Assembly (NCBI GenBank): GCA_027486075.1
Contig: JAIXPU010000095.1
Coordinates: forward strand, 1-33,315
From: Streptomycetaceae bacterium
GTDB lineage: Bacteria > Actinomycetota > Actinomycetes > Nanopelagicales > Nanopelagicaceae
Length of the DNA stretch: 33,315 nt
Direction: 5' to 3'
The position numbers and the translations under genes were made by a program. Below are positions 8,901-17,710 of this stretch, one piece after another. The notes beneath the pieces were generated by a model. That model was not told the DNA's origin. It worked only from the letters and a program-made list of their open reading frames with translations, and did not search any database. Position 1 is the first letter of the stretch, and each line of letters opens with the position of its first letter.

Positions 8901-9508
8901 TTGAGATTAAGGACCTCACGGTTGCACGAGGCAAGCGCATCGTTGTTGATAATTTCAGCGCCACTCTGGTGCCCGCTTCCATTACTGCAATTACCGGCCC
9001 CAACGGTTGTGGCAAGAGCACACTCGCACAGGCAATTGCAGGGGATTTGAAGTATCAGTCAGGTCAGATCACGATCGCAGGACGTGAGCTGCAGACAATT
9101 ACTTTAGAAGAACAGGCAGAGCTAAGGTCGGTGGTTGAGCAGAATAGAAATTATTGGCTTTCATTTACTGCCCGTGAAGTGATTGCGATGGGGCAGAGCA
9201 AAGCAAACTTGGCGCGGATGGAAGGCGTCATGAAGCGCCTGCAGATAGCCGACTATGCCGATCAATCTGTCACAACTCTTTCAGGGGGACAGGCGCAACG
9301 TATAGATCTAGCACGAGCCTTAATTCGAGATACGCCCATCTACATCTTTGATGAACCGCTGTCGGCGCAAGATAGTCAGAGCAAAGTTCGAGTCATCGAG
9401 GAGTTCAAGGCGATGAGAAGTGCCGGAAAGACTCTGATTGTGATCGCCCATAGCGATCGTGAATCACTGAGTTGGTGCGATCAGATTATTGATTTCACTC
9501 ATCACTAA
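8897..9508 (+). CDS. hmuV: heme/iron ABC transporter ATP-binding protein
   Basis: A 203-residue ABC ATPase energising the preceding permease. Walker A GPNGCGKST is at 34-42, signature LSGGQ at 128-132, Walker B YIFDEP near 149-154, and the H-loop VIAHSD near residue 183. It is short for the HmuV/FecE group (usually about 250 residues) but has all catalytic motifs. The ATG at 8897 overlaps the permease stop as ATGA and has AAGGA at a proper distance; a GTG at 8891 would be too close to that site. The last 45 nt overlap the converging NUDIX gene, the longest convergent overlap in the window. Confidence 0.87.
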   Translation: MIEIKDLTVARGKRIVVDNFSATLVPASITAITGPNGCGKSTLAQAIAGDLKYQSGQITIAGRELQTITLEEQAELRSVVEQNRNYWLSFTAREVIAMGQSKANLARMEGVMKRLQIADYADQSVTTLSGGQAQRIDLARALIRDTPIYIFDEPLSAQDSQSKVRVIEEFKAMRSAGKTLIVIAHSDRESLSWCDQIIDFTHH

Positions 9509-9952
9509 CGGCCAAGTCTTAGCAAAGCTGGGATGCAGCGGCAGGCGAGTTACATCATCGAATTTCACCCAACGCACCTCATGTGATTCGTCGTTGAGTT
9601 CATGGCCTTCTAGCTTCTCATTGGCTTGCGCTATCACTGTTGAATAACTCCAGCCATCGTGATCATCGGTAAATGTGTGTAGTGGCTCTAAATCTGCAGG
9701 GTTAATTCCAGTCTCTTCGACCGCTTCTCGGATAGCGCCTTCAATGACAGTCTCATGAGAATCACGAGCGCCACCAGGAATGCCCCAAGTATCGCCGTTA
9801 TGTACCCACGGTGCGCGATGCTGTAACAAGATCGCGCCGTCGCGGATTATTAAAAGACCGGCTGCGCCAAATTTGCCCCAATGCTTAGAGCCGCATGTGC
9901 ATTCGATCCACCCATCACCATCGCGCGCTGCCATACGGGCTAGCGTATCCAC
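9464..9952 (-). CDS. NUDIX hydrolase
   Basis: A NUDIX pyrophosphohydrolase of up to 162 residues. The NUDIX box is complete: GG at the start, GARDSHE, then REAVEETGI, giving the metal-binding REUXEEXGU core. An N-terminal stretch with CTCGSKHWGKFGAAGLL is typical of an actinobacterial subgroup; its two cysteines may bind a metal. The substrate, a nucleoside diphosphate linked to another group, cannot be assigned. The start is uncertain: the GTG at 9952 gives the full frame, and an ATG at 9934 would give MAARDGDG. The gene diverges from the PKD-like gene and overlaps the heme ATPase gene by 45 nt at its 3' end. Confidence 0.88.
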   Translation of the reverse strand: MDTLARMAARDGDGWIECTCGSKHWGKFGAAGLLIIRDGAILLQHRAPWVHNGDTWGIPGGARDSHETVIEGAIREAVEETGINPADLEPLHTFTDDHDGWSYSTVIAQANEKLEGHELNDESHEVRWVKFDDVTRLPLHPSFAKTWPLVMSEINNLIAPTQ

Positions 9953-10006
9953 AGTTGCCGAATTTTCCTCTGATGAACTCTGCGCCCGCCACCTAACCTC
10001 CCGCGC

Positions 10007-10747
10007 ATGAAGAAGCTACTTATAACAACGTTACTTATTGCACTGGTGCCACAGCCCGCGATGGGAGCCGATTGCAATGAAAAGGCATGTATTGATGTCT
10101 ACACCCAAGATGGAAAGATCGTCATTGAAGGTCGCAAGGGGACAGGGCCAAAAGCCACAGAGGCAGTCACACCCAAACCTGCAGTAAGCCGAAAACCAAC
10201 CCCAAAACCTAAAGTTACCCCCACACAGAAACCGAAAGTTCTGACAACGAAGAAACCGGTTGTCGTTAAACCGCGCACCGTCAAGAAACCAACTCCGGGG
10301 GCAACGAAGGCTGCCACATCGCTGAGTGACAAGTTAGTTGAGATGCTGCCTACTGCAGGAATTGCATACTCACCCTCCTTTCAACCGCTGATTAAAGTGC
10401 CGGTCTTCTTCTGGAGCGATGTTCCCGAAGTGATTAACAAAAAAATCTCTATTGTCGGTGAAGTCGTAGAAGTGCAATTAAAGCCAACCTTTATCTGGCA
10501 TTACGGCGATGGCGTCATCTTTCCTACTCGCAAAGTGGGCGCTGGCTATCCCGATGGCGAGATTCAACATAGCTATACCAATCCAGGCCATTACCTGATT
10601 GAGCTCATCACTATTTGGAGCGGTGAATTTACGGTGCAGGGCGTTAAGGCCCGCATCCCCGGCGATATCAAATCAGTTTCAGTATTGCCGATCACCGTTG
10701 TTGCAGCTCCCAGTCGCTTTACCTCACCCATCACTTACCTACGTTAA
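10007..10747 (+). CDS. secreted PKD-like protein with Lys/Pro linker
   Basis: A 246-residue exported protein of unknown function. The signal peptide spans residues 1 to about 20 (QPAMG). The mature protein begins with a short segment containing C23 and C28, followed by a low-complexity Lys/Pro/Thr linker at about 53-100 (repeated KPK, TPK, KKP). The C-terminal half contains a PKD-like beta-sandwich: IWHYGDG at 163-169 and HSYTNPGHYLIEL at 188-200. The basic linker could span or bind the cell wall or anionic polymers; that is inference. The ATG lies 7 nt after TAACCT, with no ribosome binding site, consistent with a leaderless mRNA. DUF4192 follows after 12 nt. Confidence 0.78.
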   Translation: MKKLLITTLLIALVPQPAMGADCNEKACIDVYTQDGKIVIEGRKGTGPKATEAVTPKPAVSRKPTPKPKVTPTQKPKVLTTKKPVVVKPRTVKKPTPGATKAATSLSDKLVEMLPTAGIAYSPSFQPLIKVPVFFWSDVPEVINKKISIVGEVVEVQLKPTFIWHYGDGVIFPTRKVGAGYPDGEIQHSYTNPGHYLIELITIWSGEFTVQGVKARIPGDIKSVSVLPITVVAAPSRFTSPITYLR

Positions 10748-10759
10748 CGAAAGGCCTTT

Positions 10760-11749
10760 ATGACAACTCTAACTTCACCACATGACCTGCTTGCCGCTAT
10801 TCCATTTCTGATTGGCTACCACCCAGAAAACTCTCTGGTCTTGGTAGCGCTCAAAGATGACAACGTTGGAATGGCGATGCGAGTAGATATGCCCACCGAT
10901 ATTGCACCTGAAAGTTATGACTTACTTGCCTCACATTTTCAGCGCGAGGCAGCTGATGCCGCGTTGATTGTGGCCTATGTAGATTCGCAGAGTGACCCAG
11001 AAGCTGTCCTTATCAATACCTCCGCTGCGCTATTACGCGCAGGCATTTCCATTAAGGAATCTCTTATCGTCTCGGATGGGCGTTATCGCTCGATGCTTTG
11101 TCACGATTCTGAATGCTGCCCGCCACTAGGTAGCCCCATTCCTGAATTCGATTCATCGCGTATTGCTGCCGAACATGTGATTGCAGGACACCCCATGCCC
11201 TTTGCCAACGTTTCAGGTTTAGTGCAATCCATTGCAGCGCTGCCTTCAGCGATGCAAGAGAGTTGGCAGAGTGAAGTGCGCGCCTTTTGGATCGAGAGCG
11301 ACTCTGAAAGCCTGCTCGACCTACAACGCGATGGCGCCACTGCCGTCATTGATTTAGCTGGTGAATACGCCTTAGGTCGGGGCGCTGAAGATCGCGAACT
11401 GGCGGCGCGCGTTATTGGACGCATCAGCGATATTCAGGTGCGCGACTATGCGCTGGGCAGCCATAACGATGAGACAGCAGATGCGTATTGGCAGATGTGG
11501 CGAGAGCTGTTATTGATTGCTCCTCGTGGATTCGTTGCGCCCATTGCATCCATCTTCGCCGCCCTTGCCTACGAGCGAGGCGAAGGAGCCCTTGCCCACA
11601 AGGCGCTGGATCGGGCGCTGGCCGATGATGAACGCTATTCGCTAGCTCTCTTGCTCCGTCGCGTCTTTACCGCTGGGTGGCCGCCACAATCCTTTAGCGC
11701 GATGCGGGCGGAGCTCCATCCAAAAGTTGTCGCTGCAATCTTCGGGTAA
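10760..11749 (+). CDS. DUF4192 family protein
   Basis: A 329-residue soluble protein matching the actinobacterial DUF4192 family, recognised by the N-terminal SPHDLLAAIPFLIGYHPENS followed by LVLVAL, and by the later SLALLLRRVFTAGWPP. The family has no established function. AAAGG lies 6 nt upstream of the ATG, and the gene follows the PKD-like gene by 12 nt, so the two may be co-transcribed. Its stop codon TAA at 11747-11749 forms the first bases of TAATAT, a candidate -10 element for the riboswitch-metX transcript. No frameshift or truncation is seen. Confidence 0.88.
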   Translation: MTTLTSPHDLLAAIPFLIGYHPENSLVLVALKDDNVGMAMRVDMPTDIAPESYDLLASHFQREAADAALIVAYVDSQSDPEAVLINTSAALLRAGISIKESLIVSDGRYRSMLCHDSECCPPLGSPIPEFDSSRIAAEHVIAGHPMPFANVSGLVQSIAALPSAMQESWQSEVRAFWIESDSESLLDLQRDGATAVIDLAGEYALGRGAEDRELAARVIGRISDIQVRDYALGSHNDETADAYWQMWRELLLIAPRGFVAPIASIFAALAYERGEGALAHKALDRALADDERYSLALLLRRVFTAGWPPQSFSAMRAELHPKVVAAIFG

Positions 11750-11752
11750 TAT
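11747..11752 (+). promoter_or_regulatory. candidate -10 element for riboswitch-metX transcript
   Basis: TAATAT overlaps the stop codon of the DUF4192 gene. With the usual spacing of about 7 nt, transcription would begin near 11760, exactly at the first base pair of the SAM-IV aptamer. No good -35 hexamer is seen at 17 nt. Confidence 0.5.
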
Positions 11753-11757
11753 TTGCG

Positions 11758-11866
11758 CCAGGTCACGAGTTTTCATCGATAGCCCCGGCTGATGAGACGG
11801 CAACCCTCCACCGCGGTGGGGTGCTCCGGGTGACGACCAGGCAGGTGCACTCACGGTGTAGCTGCA
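11758..11866 (+). ncRNA. SAM-IV riboswitch
   Basis: An S-adenosylmethionine-sensing leader upstream of metX. P1 is formed by GGTC (11761-11764) with GACC (11835-11838). The core contains the SAM-I-like GGCAACCCTCC, a perfect hairpin CCACCG/CGGTGG at 11808-11819, and CCCGG/CCGGG pairing around it. A 3' hairpin at 11841-11865 (GCAG-g-TGCA with TGTA-g-CTGC) matches the extra helix that distinguishes SAM-IV from SAM-I. No terminator with a U-tract lies between the aptamer and the ribosome binding site at 11874-11879, so control is probably of translation initiation. The family is known mainly from Actinobacteria upstream of methionine genes. Confidence 0.88.
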
Positions 11867-11888
11867 AGTGCGTGAAGGATTTATGGCA

Positions 11889-12986
11889 ATGAGTAAAAGA
11901 CCCGACCACAACGTCACCGGTGCATGGCTAGAAGGCGATGACCCAGGGGAACGTAAGTTCCTCAAGATCGGTTATCTGCTCCTTGAAAACGGCGAAACGC
12001 TTCCAGATATCACCATCGCATATCAAAGTTGGGGAACGCTCAATAAAGATAAATCCAATGCAATTTTAATTAACCATGCAATGACTGGATGGTCTGATGT
12101 CACGGGTTGGTGGCCGCACATGGTTGGTCCTGGTCTGCCCTTTGATACAGATAAATATTTTGTAGTCTGCCCTAACGTCATTGGTGGCTGTCAGGGATCA
12201 ACCGGGCCATCATCGATTGCACCAGATGGAAAACGTTACGGTTCTCGTTTTCCCATCATCACCATCCGCGACATGGTCAACGCCGAAGTTGCCTTTAGCG
12301 ATGCCCTTGGAATCGAAAAGTACGCCTTAGCGGTGGGTCCATCTCTTGGTGGAATGCGCTCGCTGGAATGGGCGGTGCAACTGCCACATCGCGTCGGAGC
12401 TATCTGCACAATTGGTTCATCTGCAGTCGCCACAGGAGATCAGATCGGAACTGCTGCGATTCAAATTCGCGCCATTAAATCTGATCCTCACTTCAGCGGT
12501 GGTGATTACTACGAGCAAGAGCGCGGACCTATTGAAGGCATGGGAATCGCTCGTCGTATCGCCCACCTGACCTATCGCACTGAATCTGAGATGGATGTGC
12601 GCTTTGGCCGCCAACTACAGGGCGATGACACGGGGCGCTACGCCGTTGAGTCATATCTTGACCATCAGGCGAGCAAGTTGGCCAAGAGGTTCGATGCCAA
12701 TACTTATATCGCGCTCACTGATGCCATGAACTCTCACGATATTGGCCGTGACCGCGGGGGAGTCGTCAAAGCCCTCGAGGGCATCACAGTTCCGACCATT
12801 GTGGTCTCGATTGATACTGATCGCCTCTTCCCACCTCGACTTCAGGTTGAGATTTCCGAGCTTGTACCGACCGCAGAAGCCCCAATAGTCATCAGTTCTG
12901 ACTTCGGACACGATGGATTCTTGGTCGAGGCCGAGGCGATGGGCGATGCGATTCGGCGCGCGTTGCACGTTGCAGGTACAATATAG
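11889..12986 (+). CDS. metX: homoserine O-acetyltransferase
   Basis: A 365-residue alpha/beta-hydrolase enzyme that acetylates homoserine with acetyl-CoA, opening the sulfhydrylation route to methionine. The triad is visible: S152 in GPSLGGM, D311 in [10 protein letters not shown] and H341 in SDFGHDGF. Family motifs include LINHAMTG and [15 protein letters not shown]. The ATG at 11889 is preferred because GAAGGA ends 9 nt upstream; in-frame ATG 11883 and GTG 11868 are alternatives. The SAM-IV riboswitch directly upstream shows repression by SAM. No metY or metE gene is adjacent. Serine or succinyl specificity cannot be excluded by inspection, but the SAM riboswitch context favours methionine synthesis. 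Confidence 0.93.
   Translation: MSKRPDHNVTGAWLEGDDPGERKFLKIGYLLLENGETLPDITIAYQSWGTLNKDKSNAILINHAMTGWSDVTGWWPHMVGPGLPFDTDKYFVVCPNVIGGCQGSTGPSSIAPDGKRYGSRFPIITIRDMVNAEVAFSDALGIEKYALAVGPSLGGMRSLEWAVQLPHRVGAICTIGSSAVATGDQIGTAAIQIRAIKSDPHFSGGDYYEQERGPIEGMGIARRIAHLTYRTESEMDVRFGRQLQGDDTGRYAVESYLDHQASKLAKRFDANTYIALTDAMNSHDIGRDRGGVVKALEGITVPTIVVSIDTDRLFPPRLQVEISELVPTAEAPIVISSDFGHDGFLVEAEAMGDAIRRALHVAGTI
12977..12982 (+). promoter_or_regulatory. candidate -10 element for rpoD
   Basis: TACAAT lies inside the last codons of metX. Transcription would begin near 12989-12990, giving a leader of about 50 nt before the rpoD GTG. TTGCAC at 12963-12968 is too close to serve as a normal -35. Confidence 0.35.
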
Positions 12987-12992
12987 GTATTG

Positions 12993-13009
12993 CTTCGAGC
13001 GGTTCGAAG
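12993..13009 (+). other. small inverted repeat in rpoD leader
   Basis: CTTCGA and TCGAAG form a perfect 6-bp stem around the loop GCGGT, 33 nt before the rpoD start. There is no U-tract, so it is not a standard terminator; it may be an mRNA stability or regulatory hairpin. Confidence 0.35.
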
Positions 13010-13041
13010 AACAGGTAAGTAAAACAAACCAAAGGACAATT

Positions 13042-14994
<1,953 letters not shown>

Positions 14995-14999
14995 AAACT

Positions 15000-15185
15000 A
15001 TGTCTGACGCTAAAGCCTTCGTCAATCCAAAGAGCGGATCTATCCGCATCACGGGCACTGTCGACATGGTTGATGCCGATGGCAATCTGATTGAAACTAT
15101 CGAGAACCCAAAGTTCTGCGGCTGTGGCCAATCAAAAGAAAAACCCTTATGCGATGGTTCGCATAAGGGCCTTCTCAAAGATTAA
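15000..15185 (+). CDS. CDGSH iron-sulfur domain protein
   Basis: A 61-residue protein with one CDGSH motif, which binds a redox-active 2Fe-2S cluster through three Cys and one His. The ligands are C40, C42, C51 and H55. The N-terminal 35 residues form a small beta segment (SIRITGTVDMVDADG) usual in short bacterial members. The role is probably electron transfer or cluster delivery, partner unknown. It starts 5 nt after the rpoD stop without a clear ribosome binding site, so it is likely in the rpoD transcript. It ends 1 nt before the converging DUF7455 gene. Its CDGSH codons form one strand of a strong hairpin that reads as a terminator on the opposite strand. Confidence 0.93.
   Translation: MSDAKAFVNPKSGSIRITGTVDMVDADGNLIETIENPKFCGCGQSKEKPLCDGSHKGLLKD
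15134..15169 (-). terminator. intrinsic terminator of DUF7455 gene inside CDGSH coding region
   Basis: CCCTTATGCGA (15144-15154) and TCGCATAAGGG (15159-15169) make a perfect 11-bp stem with a 4-nt loop. Read leftward it is followed at once by TTTTTCTTTT, a textbook U-tract. It lies 18 nt past the stop of the minus-strand gene. Rightward there is no U-tract. Confidence 0.88.
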
Positions 15186-15186
15186 G

Positions 15187-15396
15187 TTACTTAACTTCAA
15201 CCAGCTTCTCTGACTCGTCCTGAATCTTTGCAGCAACGGTCTTAAGCTTTTCTGCATATTCCTTGCCGTGATGGGCACAGAACATGAGTTCGCCACCAGT
15301 TACCAGAGTTGCACGCACGTAAGCTTGTGCACCACAACGATCGCAACGATCGAGGGCATTTAGAGGTGTGGATTCGAGGATTACTTGCTCGGTCAT
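15187..15396 (-). CDS. DUF7455 small zinc-ribbon-like protein
   Basis: A 69-residue protein conserved next to the principal sigma factor in Actinobacteria (the hrdB-adjacent gene in Streptomyces). C18, C21, C40 and H42 or H43 (CDRCGAQAY, FCAHHGKEY) suggest one zinc site; the C-terminal half is a charged helix. The function is unknown. The ATG has GGAGAG 4 nt upstream. The gene diverges from parE across an AT-rich gap and ends 1 nt from the converging CDGSH gene. Its terminator lies within that gene. Conservation with hrdB and parE suggests a transcription-linked or topological role, but this is inference. Confidence 0.88.
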   Translation of the reverse strand: MTEQVILESTPLNALDRCDRCGAQAYVRATLVTGGELMFCAHHGKEYAEKLKTVAAKIQDESEKLVEVK

Positions 15397-15622
15397 CGCG
15401 CTCTCCGTTCGCTTAGTGGGAAGTTCTTGTACTTCTATGGAACATCATGCCAGTTCTCTTTATTCCCCGCTCGGTAAAAAGATTCCAATTTTGTAAACTT
15501 TTATCCTTTTGAGCGCATAAATATCGATAATTTAGGGTCAAATCACAGATGGATATCTATATATAGGGCTCCTCGGCGCGCTTACCCAGATGCAAACCAT
15601 TTGCTGGCTAACCTTTGCCACC
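15397..15622. other. AT-rich divergent intergenic region DUF7455/parE
   Basis: The longest gene-free stretch in the window. It contains an AT-rich core at 15485-15565, including TATCTATATATAGG at 15554-15567 and a GATAAT at 15526-15531, likely promoter elements for one or both genes. No terminator, tRNA or riboswitch-like structure is seen. Confidence 0.5.
15609..15614 (+). promoter_or_regulatory. candidate leaderless -10 element for parE
   Basis: TAACCT lies 8 nt before the GTG at 15623, the same hexamer as that before the PKD-like gene at 9994. No ribosome binding site precedes that GTG or the ATG at 15590. The spacing supports GTG 15623 as a leaderless start. Confidence 0.45.
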
Positions 15623-17710
15623 GTGGCCGACGAATTGAACTTCACCCCTGAGGCGAATTCTCAAGATAGCTATACCGCCAAAGACCTGGCAGTTCTTGAA
15701 GGCCTTGATGCCGTTCGTAAGCGCCCGGGAATGTATATCGGTTCTACCGATTCGCGCGGTTTACAACACTGTCTCTGGGAGATTATCGATAACTCAGTAG
15801 ATGAAGCGCTAGCTGGTCACTGCAAGAAGATTGAAATTAATCTTGAATCTGATGGCTCAGTAGAAGTTCACGATGATGGCCGTGGAATTCCAGTAGATAA
15901 AGAACCAAAGACCGGACTTACCGGTGTTGAAGTTGTGATGACCAAACTGCATGCTGGCGGAAAATTCGGTGGTGGTTCATATGCTGCCTCAGGCGGATTG
16001 CACGGTGTGGGCGCATCTGTTGTGAACGCGCTGGCTGAACGCCTTGATGTTGAAGTTGACCGTAACGGCAAGATTTACTGGATGTCTTTCAAGCGCGGAG
16101 TCGCGGGCGTTTTTGATGGCGATGGTCCAAAGGCAGAGTTCACACCGCAATCAGGTCTGCGCACCATCGGAAAGATTTCTGCCAAGGTAACAGGTACACG
16201 TACTAAGTGGTGGTCAGATCGCCAGATCTTCCTTAGGGATGCCGAACTAGACCTCGAAGATATCTACGCACGTGCTCGCCAAACATCATTCTTAGTTCCA
16301 GGTCTTTCCATCACCGTTAACGATAACCGCAAGAAGGAGAAGAGCTCTCAGGTCTTCTTCCATAAGGGCGGAATCTCTGAATACTGCGACTTCTTGCAAC
16401 CAGATGCACCAGTAGGCGAAGTCATTCGTATCTACGGCAGCGGTCACTACCAAGAGACTGTTCCTGTTCTCGATGACAAGGGGCACATGGTCTCTACTGA
16501 TGTTGAGCGCGATATGGAAGTTGATATCGCCCTTAAGTGGGGGATGGGCTTTGATACAACGCTGCGATCCTTCGTCAACATCATCGCAACTCCTAAAGGC
16601 GGCTCACACGTGCTGGGCTTTGAGCGCGCCATCACCAAAGCATTTAACGAAGCGATGCGCAGCGCCGGAATCTTGAAGAAGAACGAGGCAGATGTCATTA
16701 AAGACGATGTAATGGAAGGCCTCACCGCTGTCGTCACAGTTCGTATGTCAGAGCCACAGTTTGAAGGACAGACGAAGGAAGTTCTCGGAACTGCAGCTGC
16801 GACCAAGATTGTCTCGACAGTAGTTGCGGATAAGTTAAAAGAATTCTTTGCCACCACTCGCCGTATCGATAAGGCCAACGGTAAGTTGATCATGGAAAAG
16901 ATTGCTGGTGCATCACGTACGCGCATTAGCGCCCGTGCTCATAAAGATCTGCAGCGTCGTAAGAACGCACTTGAATCTTCATCTCTTCCAACCAAGCTCT
17001 CTGATTGCCGCTCTGAAGATGTCACTCGTACTGAACTCTTTATCGTTGAAGGTGATTCGGCGCTAGGCACGACCAAGGCTGCCCGTAACTCTGAATACCA
17101 AGCAATTCTTCCCATCCGCGGCAAGATTCTGAATGTGCAGAAGGCATCTCTTTCGCAGATGCTCGATGATAAAGAGTGCGGCTCCATCATTCAGGTGATT
17201 GGTGCTGGCTCAGGAAAGTCATTTGAACTCGATGAAGCGCGCTACGGCCGCGTGATCTTGATGTCTGATGCTGATGTTGATGGCGCTCATATTCGCTGCC
17301 TACTTCTGACTTTGATGTATCGCTATATGCGCCCGATGCTAGATGCCGGTCGCGTCTTTGCAGCGATTCCACCGCTTCACCGCATTGAAACCATGGGTGG
17401 CGGCGGCAAGAAGGGCGAATACATCTACACATATTCAGATGATGAGATGAAGAGAGTCACTGCAGATTTAAGAAAACAGGGCAAGAAGTGGAAAGAGCCA
17501 ATCCAGCGTTATAAGGGCCTCGGCGAGATGGATGCTGATCAGCTACGTGAAACCACAATGGATCCTGATGCACGTACCTTGCGCCGAATTACTGTTCCAG
17601 ATGGTGAAGCGGCAGAGCGTATGTTTGAGCTTCTGATGGGCTCAGATGTTGCGCCTCGTAAGGAATTTATCGCAACTGCTGAAATTGATCGCGAGCAGAT
17701 CGACGCTTAG
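15623..17710 (+). CDS. parE: DNA topoisomerase IV-like subunit B
   Basis: A 695-residue ATPase subunit of a second type IIA topoisomerase. The GHKL ATPase start carries GLDAVRKRPGMYIGST, DNSVDEA and GGLHGVGASVVNAL. The TOPRIM domain has EGDSALGTTKA (E476) and the metal-binding SDADVDG (D549, D551, D553). EGDSALG, rather than the EGDSAGG of GyrB, and KECGSIIQVIGAGSG match actinobacterial ParE, so this is not the main gyrase. The start is uncertain: GTG 15623 follows a leaderless-type -10, whereas ATG 15590 adds MQTICWLTFAT, which does not resemble ParE N-termini. The 3' end overlaps the converging DUF2231-cytochrome gene by 4 nt. Its partner is the short ParC at 20228-21754. Confidence 0.92.
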   Translation: MADELNFTPEANSQDSYTAKDLAVLEGLDAVRKRPGMYIGSTDSRGLQHCLWEIIDNSVDEALAGHCKKIEINLESDGSVEVHDDGRGIPVDKEPKTGLTGVEVVMTKLHAGGKFGGGSYAASGGLHGVGASVVNALAERLDVEVDRNGKIYWMSFKRGVAGVFDGDGPKAEFTPQSGLRTIGKISAKVTGTRTKWWSDRQIFLRDAELDLEDIYARARQTSFLVPGLSITVNDNRKKEKSSQVFFHKGGISEYCDFLQPDAPVGEVIRIYGSGHYQETVPVLDDKGHMVSTDVERDMEVDIALKWGMGFDTTLRSFVNIIATPKGGSHVLGFERAITKAFNEAMRSAGILKKNEADVIKDDVMEGLTAVVTVRMSEPQFEGQTKEVLGTAAATKIVSTVVADKLKEFFATTRRIDKANGKLIMEKIAGASRTRISARAHKDLQRRKNALESSSLPTKLSDCRSEDVTRTELFIVEGDSALGTTKAARNSEYQAILPIRGKILNVQKASLSQMLDDKECGSIIQVIGAGSGKSFELDEARYGRVILMSDADVDGAHIRCLLLTLMYRYMRPMLDAGRVFAAIPPLHRIETMGGGGKKGEYIYTYSDDEMKRVTADLRKQGKKWKEPIQRYKGLGEMDADQLRETTMDPDARTLRRITVPDGEAAERMFELLMGSDVAPRKEFIATAEIDREQIDA

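Noticed and set aside
12913-13041. Upstream extension of the sigma factor frame
   Set aside because: It lies mostly within metX in another frame, has no sigma-like residues, and AAAGGA precedes GTG 13042.
15590-15622. ATG at 15590 as the parE start
   Set aside because: It adds MQTICWLTFAT, unlike known ParE N-termini, and has no ribosome binding site; GTG 15623 after TAACCT is favoured, though not proven.
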